Below, piece after piece: positions 31,603 to 37,623 of a stretch of DNA of 37,623 bases. A program made the position numbers and the translations under genes. The notes under the pieces were generated by a model. That model worked only from the letters and a program-made list of their open reading frames with translations, did not search any database and had not been told where the DNA came from. The DNA is taken from contig CANMTR010000024.1 in assembly GCA_947500825.1 (NCBI GenBank), forward strand, positions 1-37,623, read 5' to 3'. Origin of the DNA: an uncultured Paracoccaceae bacterium (lineage in GTDB: Bacteria; Pseudomonadota; Alphaproteobacteria; Rhodobacterales; Rhodobacteraceae). How positions within the stretch are numbered: the stretch's first letter is position 1; the number at the start of each line of letters is the position of its first letter.

Positions 31603-32598
31603 TCAACGCCGTTCTTCCCCGGTATGGGCCCCCCCCCGCCGGGCGTGCCAGGCCACGAGGCGGGCCTCCCAGGGGGCGGGAAGGAGGCTGGCGGCGGCCG
31701 CGGCCAGCTTCAGGCGGCCGTGATCCTCCCCCAGGACGGCGACCGGGTCGCGTAAGGCCGCCCCGCACATGAGGCGGCGCAGATCGGCCGCCTCGCCCGA
31801 GGCATAGGCCCCCGCCGCCCAGACCATCATCGCCCGCGCCCGCGCCCGGGCCAGGCGGCGCGGCCCCAGGAGCCCGCGCGCCCGGGCGCGGGCGCCGACC
31901 GTCTCCCAGCCGGCGCGCTGTCGGCGCCAGTCGGCGGTGATCTGCCGCCCCCGCCTCCGGTAGGAGACGAGAACCTGCGGCAGCTGGGAGATGCAGTCGC
32001 CTCCGCCGGCCGCCACCCGGATCCAGGCGTCGAGTCCGATCGCCGAGGGCAGGGACGAATCGAACGGGCCGGCCCGGTCCAGTGTCTCGCGGCGCAACAA
32101 TACCCCCGTATCGGTATGGATCGGGTTCTCGAACAGCAGATCCGCCGCCGCCAGGGGGGACTCCCGGCGCCCGGATTCGAGGCCCAGCGGCGTGCCCCGC
32201 TCGTCGATGTAGCGGCAGCGCGGAAAGACGAGGCGGGCCCCCGGCGCGGCGAAAAGCCGCCCGGCCAAGGCGGAGAGCGCGCCGGGATCGAGCAGGTCGT
32301 CGCCGTCGGCGAACAGGACCAGCTCTCCCGTCGCGCGCGCTAGCGCGGCGTTGCGCGCCGCGCCGAGCCCGGCATTGCCCTGCGAGACCAGCTCGGTCCG
32401 CCGCCCCGGCCCGGAGCGGCCGAACGCCTCGAGCGCCCGGCCGAGCGCGGCGGCGGTGCCGTCGGTGGAGCCGTCGTCGACCACGACCAGCTCCATCTCG
32501 GGCCAGTCCTGCGCGGCGAGCGAAGCGACGGTCCCCTCCACGAAGGGGGCCACATCGTAGGCCGGCAGGACGACGCTGACGCGGGCGCGCGCGGTCAT
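31603..32598 (-). CDS. GT2-family glycosyltransferase
   Basis: Encodes 331 aa. VSVVLPAYDVAPFVEGTVAS and LVVVDDGSTDGTAAAL give the GT-A nucleotide-binding part, LVFADGDDLLDPGAL the DxD motif, and FENPIHTDTGVLLRRE with a DAWIRVA tail the acceptor side. It has the length of a soluble GT2. The ATG overlaps the stop of the beta-propeller gene (ATGA), so it is translated with it. Together with the two upstream glycosyltransferases it probably extends one saccharide chain. Donor unknown. Confidence 0.88.
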   Translation of the reverse strand: MTARARVSVVLPAYDVAPFVEGTVASLAAQDWPEMELVVVDDGSTDGTAAALGRALEAFGRSGPGRRTELVSQGNAGLGAARNAALARATGELVLFADGDDLLDPGALSALAGRLFAAPGARLVFPRCRYIDERGTPLGLESGRRESPLAAADLLFENPIHTDTGVLLRRETLDRAGPFDSSLPSAIGLDAWIRVAAGGGDCISQLPQVLVSYRRRGRQITADWRRQRAGWETVGARARARGLLGPRRLARARARAMMVWAAGAYASGEAADLRRLMCGAALRDPVAVLGEDHGRLKLAAAAASLLPAPWEARLVAWHARRGGAHTGEERR

Positions 32599-33806
32599 TC
32601 GGTACGCTCGAGAAGGTATATCTGCCGGCCCCCGTCCTCGGTGGAGGTGATGGCCAGGCGGCGCCCCGTCGCGTCGGGGGCGGGGTGCAGGTCGCAGCGG
32701 AACGGCCCCTTTGCGGGGACGTGACCCGAGAAGGCGGCGATTCGGTGCCGGTCCTCGCCCCCGGGGCCGGATTCCCACAATTCCGGCGCCTCGCGGTAGG
32801 GCGTGTCGTAGACGATGCGGCGGGGCAGGGCGCCCGCCCCGGGCGGGGCGGGGGGCAGGTGGCGCAGATGCACGTTGGCCGACAGGCCGCCGCCCATCAG
32901 GCCCGTCCGCGTTCCCTCGGGCGCGGTGTCGCGCACGATCGGCATGTCCCGCCGCCGCTCGTCGAAGTAGTAGAGCCGGTCGTCGTCGAGCCAGATCACG
33001 TGGGAGGTCGCCCGGCCCAGCAGGCGCAGGTCGCGGCCCTCCCCGGTGTCGCAGGTCAGGCTGACGCCCATCCGCCCCGACCACGGGCCAGTCCGCCGCC
33101 GCCAGCGCAGCTTCAGGGTGACGCGGCCGCCGCCCGGGGCGATCTTCACGTGGTTGAACCAGTAATGGTAGGGCAGCGCCCGGTGGCGCAGCCGCTCCAC
33201 CGCCGGGAGCCGCGACATCAGGAACGCCACCGCCCGCGACAGGGGCAGCAGCAGCCGCGGCGCCGATCCGTCGAGGGGCACCTGCCAGACGCCGTCGTCC
33301 CCGGGACAGCGCGGCAGCGCCGGCTCCGGCCCCTCCACGGCATAGCCGTAGCCCGGGCGCAGCGCCTGGAGGCGGGCCATGTTCACCGACAGGCCCGACC
33401 GGCCGTCCGGCATCACCGCGTAAATGGGCATCGGCAGGGTCCGGGGAGCGCCGCCCGCCGCCGGGTCGAGGAGCCTGGCCACGAACCGCCCCTCCGCGCG
33501 GTCGTTCCAGACCAGCCGTTCGGGGCCTCCCTCGGCCCGCGGCACCCATTGCGCCATCGGCCCCTGCTGCCAGCTCCAGGCGGTCGAGCGTCCCAGCGGC
33601 TGCCACGATCCGGGCCGGTCGGCCTCCACCAGGCCCACCTCGACCGCGTCGCCGGGGGCGGGATGGCGCGTGGCCGCGTGGGCGTGCCTCAGCGCCGCGA
33701 GGCGGGCACCGGCGGCGTCGAAGACGGGAATGTCGTAATAGCTGTGGGCATGGACCACGCCCCGGTCGCTGCCGAAGGTGAGCTGCCGCCGCCGCCAGCC
33801 GCTCAT
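32595..33806 (-). CDS. Beta-propeller-like (TolB/WD40-like) protein inside a glycosyltransferase operon
   Basis: Encodes 403 aa with repeated strands like those of a beta-propeller: TAWSWQQGPMAQWVPR, RLVWNDRAEGRFVARL, GVWQVPLDGSAPRLLLP, HVIWLDDDRLYYFDE, LHPAPDATGRRLAITSTEDGGRQIYLLE. The WxWQQG...QWxP element also occurs in proteins resembling oligogalacturonate lyase and in unnamed proteins near glycan genes. No signal peptide is visible, so it is probably cytoplasmic. It overlaps both neighbours by 4 bp (33803-33806 and 32595-32598), which ties it to the glycosyltransferases. It might be a lyase-like or sugar-binding partner; no catalytic residue is assigned. Confidence 0.65.
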   Translation of the reverse strand: MSGWRRRQLTFGSDRGVVHAHSYYDIPVFDAAGARLAALRHAHAATRHPAPGDAVEVGLVEADRPGSWQPLGRSTAWSWQQGPMAQWVPRAEGGPERLVWNDRAEGRFVARLLDPAAGGAPRTLPMPIYAVMPDGRSGLSVNMARLQALRPGYGYAVEGPEPALPRCPGDDGVWQVPLDGSAPRLLLPLSRAVAFLMSRLPAVERLRHRALPYHYWFNHVKIAPGGGRVTLKLRWRRRTGPWSGRMGVSLTCDTGEGRDLRLLGRATSHVIWLDDDRLYYFDERRRDMPIVRDTAPEGTRTGLMGGGLSANVHLRHLPPAPPGAGALPRRIVYDTPYREAPELWESGPGGEDRHRIAAFSGHVPAKGPFRCDLHPAPDATGRRLAITSTEDGGRQIYLLERTE

Positions 33807-34786
33807 CGCCGCAGCCCCCCGGACATGGCCGCGAACCGGTCCCGGACCCGCAGGACCGGCTCGGTCAGGGGCTTTCTGCGCCCTAGGCGGCGCAACTCCT
33901 CCAGCCTGCGGGGCCAGGGGGCGGGCGGCGGCGCGACCTCCTCCTCCAGCGCGACCCGGGACAGGGCGACGCCGCCGCCGTTGCGGGCGAAGTGGTCCAG
34001 CTGCCGGCGGCCGTACTCGGCCCCGGCGGGGCTGACCCCCGGCGTCGCGAGGCGCTTTTCCAGCCGGTCGGGCAGGGTGTCCGTCCAATGCACGTGATCG
34101 ACCTGGGTGGGTACCGAGAAGCGGAAGGCCGGGTCGTCGATCTCCCGGAAGGAGCCCAGCGGATGGCGATAGAGGTACCGCGCCTCCCGGACCGCCACGG
34201 GACAATGGCCGCCCCGATGGGGGAGGAGACGCCCCCGTGCGGCCATGATCTTGACGGTGCCGCCACGGCCATGGGCCGCGCTCGTCCCGCCGATGGAGGC
34301 GGCCACCTCCGCGCGGAGGGGGAACTGCTCCAGGGCGGGCGGGCTCTCCCGCACGGGGGCGAGCGCGCCGCCCGGGGCCAGCCGGTCGATCATCACCCCC
34401 TGGACGCAGTCGGCCCCGAGCGCCTCGGCCCGGCCGAGGCAGTCGGCCATCGGCTCCGGCCAGCGGTGGAACTCGTCCACGTCCGCGTTCAGCACCCAGT
34501 CGCCCGGCGGGCAGACCCGCGCCTGCACCTCGCCCCGCTTCGCCCACATGGTGCCGGAGGTGTAGGGGGCGATCCAGATCTCGGGGGGATGGGTCACGCC
34601 GGCGGCCGCGAGAATCTCGCGCGCCCGCCCGATCCCGGGATCGGCGGGGTCCGTGGCGTTCAGGATCACTACGATCCGCCCGGGCTCGACCCCGAGCGCG
34701 AGGTAGTGGCGCAGCCAATGGGGCAAAAGCGCGAGGTCGTGGGCCACCCCCACGCAGGTCAGGCACCAGATCGGGTCTTGCGTCAC
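33803..34786 (-). CDS. Glycosyltransferase family 2-like protein (Glyco_tranf_2_4 / GT92-like)
   Basis: Encodes 327 aa from a GTG at 34786 that overlaps the preceding stop (GTGA). The N-terminus reads IWCLTCVGVAHDLALLPHWL, then RHYLALGVEPGRIVVIL, with VLNADVDEFHRWPEPM as the DxD-like metal site. This is the pattern of the GT2-like Glyco_tranf_2_4/GT92-type proteins. A central YLYRHPLGSFREIDDPAF and a C-terminal basic/Pro-rich tail follow. No membrane segment is seen. It is the second gene of the overlapping four-gene set. Another reading of the family is possible; the donor is unknown. Confidence 0.82.
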   Translation of the reverse strand: MTQDPIWCLTCVGVAHDLALLPHWLRHYLALGVEPGRIVVILNATDPADPGIGRAREILAAAGVTHPPEIWIAPYTSGTMWAKRGEVQARVCPPGDWVLNADVDEFHRWPEPMADCLGRAEALGADCVQGVMIDRLAPGGALAPVRESPPALEQFPLRAEVAASIGGTSAAHGRGGTVKIMAARGRLLPHRGGHCPVAVREARYLYRHPLGSFREIDDPAFRFSVPTQVDHVHWTDTLPDRLEKRLATPGVSPAGAEYGRRQLDHFARNGGGVALSRVALEEEVAPPPAPWPRRLEELRRLGRRKPLTEPVLRVRDRFAAMSGGLRR

Positions 34787-35688
34787 GGCGCGCGCTCCCC
34801 GTCGGCGCCGCGGCCGCGCTCGGCCAGGCGCGCCTGCGCGTATCCGGCCGCGGTGGCCACCTGGCTCAACCCCAGGAGGGCGGCCTCCACCGGCCTGCGG
34901 CGAGAGAAGAGCCCCGCGTAGAAGGACAGCGATTCGAACTTGGCGCGCCGGTCGCCGGAGCCGTCCATGCGCCGGTGGAGCCGCCGGGCGCCGCGCCCGT
35001 AGCTCGCGTGCTGGCGCCAGAACCCGCGCAGGTCCAGCGCATGGGCATGGTCCACCACGGCGTCGGGGGCGTGGACGAGGCTCCCGCCCCGGTCCTTCCA
35101 TCGCAGCGACAGGTCGCGATCCTCCGACGCCTGCCGGAAGGCCGGGTCGAAGCCCCCCGCGGCCAGGAAGTCCGCGCGCAGGCAGCACATGTTGTTGGTG
35201 GTGAAGAAGGCCATGCCGCCGTCGCGCTCCGCGTAGCGGTCGGTGAGGTAGTTCGCCAACGTCTGGCTGGCCCTCGAATAGGCGTTTCCGTCCAGGGCGT
35301 TCACGATCCGGCCGCCGGCCAGCCGCCCCGCAGCGCCGCCTTGCGCCGCGACCAGCCGCAGCGCCCAGTCCGGGCGGGGGCGGCAATCGTCGTCGGTGAA
35401 CAGGATCCAGCGCGCGTCCCCCGCCGCCGCGACGCCGGCGTTGCGGGCCGCGCCGGGGCCGGCATTCTCCTGGCGCAGGGACGTGACCCCGGGGCCGGCG
35501 GCGGCGCAGACGGGCCCAAGCGGCTCGGGCGATCCGTCGTCGACCACGATCACCCGCCACGGGCCTCCCTCGAGCCTTGCGAGATGCGCCAGGCAGGTCT
35601 CCAGCTGCCGCGGCCTGGCGAAGCTCGGTACGACGATCGCCGCCTCCGCGGGTGCGGGGTTCCGCTCTTCGTCCGTTTCCGGCGTCAT
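34783..35688 (-). CDS. GT2-family glycosyltransferase
   Basis: Encodes 301 aa. AAIVVPSFARPRQLETCLAHL, VIVVDDGSPEPLGPVCA, ENAGPGAARNAGVAAAGDAR, LFTDDDCRPRPDWA (DxD) and GFDPAFRQASEDRDLSLRWK form a complete GT-A glycosyltransferase 2 domain. The ATG at 35688 has GGAGG five bases upstream and is preferred over an upstream ATG. It is the first gene of the four-gene overlapping operon, and is divergent from the membrane-protein gene at 35801 with 112 bp between. Expression probably starts from this shared region. Confidence 0.9.
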   Translation of the reverse strand: MTPETDEERNPAPAEAAIVVPSFARPRQLETCLAHLARLEGGPWRVIVVDDGSPEPLGPVCAAAGPGVTSLRQENAGPGAARNAGVAAAGDARWILFTDDDCRPRPDWALRLVAAQGGAAGRLAGGRIVNALDGNAYSRASQTLANYLTDRYAERDGGMAFFTTNNMCCLRADFLAAGGFDPAFRQASEDRDLSLRWKDRGGSLVHAPDAVVDHAHALDLRGFWRQHASYGRGARRLHRRMDGSGDRRAKFESLSFYAGLFSRRRPVEAALLGLSQVATAAGYAQARLAERGRGADGERAP

Positions 35689-35800
35689 CCGTCCTCCCCG
35701 GGCGAATATCCTTCCGGAAACGTGGGTCCGGTCAGGCATGGCCACTGGATTTGAGGGGAATCCTGTGCTGCAAAGCCCCCGGGCATGCAAGGGCGGTACC

Positions 35801-37258
35801 ATGGGCGACGCGAAAGACGGCCGGACCGGTCACGTGGCGGGGATCGGCCTGCTGACGCTCGTGCTGCTCTGGCCGGCCCTGTGGTCCGGGGCGCCGACGG
35901 CGTTCTTAGACACCGTGAACTACTACGCAAGCGGCGGCGGTGCCGTCGGGTTCTTCCTCGACCGCACGGGGCTGGACGGCCTGTTGGGCGGAAGCACGCC
36001 CGGCGAGGGTGCGGGTCCCGCCGGCGAGGGCGGCGGGCAATCCGACGGTGTCGCCACCGACGTCCGGTCCGTCCCCTATTCCGTGTTCGTGAACGTGGCG
36101 ATGCGGGTGGTGGGGCCGATGGCTACGGTGGTGCCCATGGCGCTCGTCACCGCCTGGCTGATCTGGCTGATGGCCGCACCCCTGCGGCCCTCGGTGCGGT
36201 TCGCCGTCGGTACGGGCTCGGCCCTGGCGACCACGATGCCGTTCTACGCCGCCCAGATCATGCCGGATATCCAGGCGGCGTGGCTGATCGCGATCCCCCT
36301 CGTGGTGATGCGCCGCGACGGGCGGCTGGGGCCTGCGCTCTCGGCGGCACTCCTCCTGGCGGCCGTGGCGGCGATCCTGGTCCATTACAGCCATATCCCC
36401 CTGGCCGCGGCGACCGGCACGATCCTGGGGGTCTGGTTCCTGGCGCGCCGTCGGCCCGGGGCCGCGCTTGTCGCCCAGCTTCCGCTCGTCGTCGCCGTCG
36501 CGATCAACCTCGCAATGTCGGTCGTCATTGCCGGCACCGGCGGGGGGGGCGGCTCTCCCGGGTCCGGCGGTCCGGCCGCGGAGGAGTCGGGAGGCCTCAG
36601 CGTCGTGCCGGGGCGGGTCCCCGTCCTGTTGGCCCGCCTGTTCGAGGACGGGGCGGCCATCCGCTACCTGACCGAGACCTGCCCCGAGAACGGGTTCGCC
36701 ATCTGCGAGGTCTACGATGACGGGTTTCCCGACACCTCCCGCGAGGTCCTCTGGGGGGAGGACAACGTCCGCTCCCTCGCCACTCCGGCGCAGATGCGCC
36801 GCGTCACCGCCGAGGAGATGGCGCTGGCCCGCGAGGTGATCCTCTACGCCCCGCTGGCGCAGATACGCGCGATGGCCCGGAACACGGGGGATCAATTCCT
36901 CCGGATCGGCTTCTCCGAGATGCGCCTGGCCGGCTACGAGATCCTCGGCCCGCTGAGGGTCCGGCTCGATCTGCGGCGCGCGCCGTCGTGGCTGATGCAG
37001 GGGCTGGAGCGGGTCCAGGCCGTCTCCGTCTCGCTGTCGGCCCTGGCGCTCCTGGCGCTTGCCTGGCGGGTGCCGGCGCTCCGGGCGCCGGTCGTCCTGC
37101 TCGCCGCGGGGCTTTTGGCCAACGCCTTCGTCTGCGGCGCGCTCTCGGCCCCCGCGGGACGCTACCAGGGGCGGATCGTCTGGCTCGTCGTGACCCTGGC
37201 GCTGGTCTGCGCTCCCCAGTGGTCGATCCGGCGGTCCGTCCCTCCGGTTCGGACCTGA
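35801..37258 (+). CDS. Polytopic membrane protein, possibly GT-C-like
   Basis: Encodes 485 aa with many hydrophobic segments: residues about 13-31, then around 100-130, 145-160, 170-195, 200-220, 228-245, and at the C-terminal end. A long loop lies between the first segments (YYASGGGAVGFFLDRTGLDG, then a Gly-rich stretch); another Gly/Ser/Pro-rich loop (GTGGGGGSPGSGGPAA) and a ~120-residue extracytoplasmic part with two Cys follow. MPFYAAQIMPDIQAAWLI resembles GT-C glycosyltransferases, and an early Asp (FLDTVNYY) could be the first-loop acidic residue. That family call is weak; a polysaccharide polymerase or other membrane enzyme is possible. AAGGG precedes the ATG, and it is divergent from the GT2 operon. 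Confidence 0.68.
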   Translation: MGDAKDGRTGHVAGIGLLTLVLLWPALWSGAPTAFLDTVNYYASGGGAVGFFLDRTGLDGLLGGSTPGEGAGPAGEGGGQSDGVATDVRSVPYSVFVNVAMRVVGPMATVVPMALVTAWLIWLMAAPLRPSVRFAVGTGSALATTMPFYAAQIMPDIQAAWLIAIPLVVMRRDGRLGPALSAALLLAAVAAILVHYSHIPLAAATGTILGVWFLARRRPGAALVAQLPLVVAVAINLAMSVVIAGTGGGGGSPGSGGPAAEESGGLSVVPGRVPVLLARLFEDGAAIRYLTETCPENGFAICEVYDDGFPDTSREVLWGEDNVRSLATPAQMRRVTAEEMALAREVILYAPLAQIRAMARNTGDQFLRIGFSEMRLAGYEILGPLRVRLDLRRAPSWLMQGLERVQAVSVSLSALALLALAWRVPALRAPVVLLAAGLLANAFVCGALSAPAGRYQGRIVWLVVTLALVCAPQWSIRRSVPPVRT

Positions 37259-37360
37259 GGCTACGAGCCCCGGACGCTGCTACTTCCTATCAGTCGGTGG
37301 CCCGACGGGCGCAGACCTTATGGCGAAGCCGGAAAGTCGTTCGGGAGGGCACGGAACCGA

Positions 37361-37450
37361 TATCATTATCTCCGGCGTCCAAGCGTGGAGGATGCGGCTG
37401 CAATCTTCGCCGCCTATGCTATCGACGCGACGGTTACGAAGTATCTCGCT
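37361..37450 (+). pseudogene. GNAT acetyltransferase remnant, broken at both ends
   Basis: One frame reads YHYLRRPSVEDAAAIFAAYA, then IDATVTKYLAWPP and a stop. This is the start of a RimJ/RimL-type GNAT acetyltransferase (LR.P...DAEAIF..YA.D..VTRYL.W.P). No good start codon is in frame, and downstream the frame is shifted and then lost before the IS110 start. It seems to be a decayed gene cut by the IS. About 30 residues are recognisable. Confidence 0.6.
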
Positions 37451-37543
37451 TGGCCACCGTAGGTCTTTGATGATGGGTTGGGTAGCCCCTCCTGACGGCA
37501 CTTTGTGCCAGTGTGATCCGAGTAGGATCGGGAGGATTTTGCT

Positions 37544-37623
37544 ATGAAGGACGTAAAGATCATCGGCGTTGACCTGGCGAAGCAGGTCTTTCAGCTTCAT
37601 GGGGCGGCCGCGGATGGGTCGGT
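37544..37623 (+). CDS. IS110-family transposase, N-terminal fragment
   Basis: The ATG at 37544 follows GGAGGA. The first 26 residues contain KIIGVDLAKQVFQLHGAA, the N-terminal DEDD-type (RuvC-like) motif of IS110/IS1111 transposases; the Asp of GVDLAK is the first catalytic acid. The gene runs off the window, so it is partial. The IS lies next to a broken acetyltransferase gene that it has probably interrupted. The left end of the element is somewhere in 37450-37543 and could not be fixed. Confidence 0.88.
   Translation, partial: MKDVKIIGVDLAKQVFQLHGAAADGS

Overview
The window is a GC-rich (roughly 70 %) alphaproteobacterial sequence that most resembles a plasmid or chromid of the Rhodobacteraceae (Roseobacter relatives). 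The evidence is a replication initiator of the alphaproteobacterial RPA/RepA family, a divergent parA-parB pair, short direct repeats that look like iterons, and 16-bp perfect palindromes that look like parS sites. Next to this backbone lies a dTDP-L-rhamnose operon with exopolysaccharide genes. RepA-type 'biofilm plasmids' carrying a rhamnose operon are known from roseobacters, and this window fits that class. Assigning it to that class is an inference.

Layout. 1-217: tail of an IS3-family element. 441-4232: replication and partition module (repA on minus; parA, parB on plus; origin-like region between repA and parA; parS-like sites after parA and after parB). 4238-10723: a small membrane protein, a GT4 glycosyltransferase, a 1197-aa mosaic beta-helix/carbohydrate-binding protein with a 92-aa partner on minus, and the start of the rhamnose operon on plus. 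10160-13536: rfbC-rfbB-rfbD-rfbA, all four steps from glucose-1-phosphate to dTDP-L-rhamnose. 13568-18775: a tightly overlapped thiamine operon on minus (thiD-thiO-thiS-thiG-thiE-thiF-23-aa ORF-tenA) behind a TPP riboswitch. 18831-25113: a redox/stress block with a molybdopterin oxidoreductase of the FdhF/YdeP type divergent from fdhD, a catalase-family haem protein, a zinc alcohol dehydrogenase with a perfect 20-bp palindromic operator, and a TetR regulator. 25252-37258: a second polysaccharide region with a P-loop ATPase/kinase-like protein, a sulfotransferase, an ABC exporter, a GT2 glycosyltransferase, an FAD oxidoreductase of the UDP-galactopyranose-mutase/amine-oxidase kind, a four-gene overlapping operon (GT2, GT2-like, beta-propeller protein, GT2), and a polytopic membrane protein. 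37361-37623: a broken GNAT acetyltransferase remnant followed by the start of an IS110-family transposase.

How it fits together. The rhamnose operon supplies dTDP-rhamnose. The glycosyltransferases, FAD oxidoreductase, sulfotransferase, ABC exporter and large carbohydrate-binding protein look like parts for building, decorating, exporting and possibly anchoring a surface polysaccharide. The thiamine operon makes the thiazole half and recycles pyrimidine through TenA and ThiD, but no thiC is in the window. The redox block looks like a stress or aldehyde-detoxification accessory set. IS elements at both ends indicate recombination around this cargo. No tRNA, rRNA or CRISPR array was seen.

The observations I rate highest are: the third parS-like palindrome inside rfbD; the 22-bp phased repeats at the origin; the tandem duplication that creates a 10-codon ORF between rfbC and rfbB; the 23-aa ORF coupling thiF to tenA; the mosaic beta-helix protein; and the beta-propeller protein embedded in a glycosyltransferase operon.
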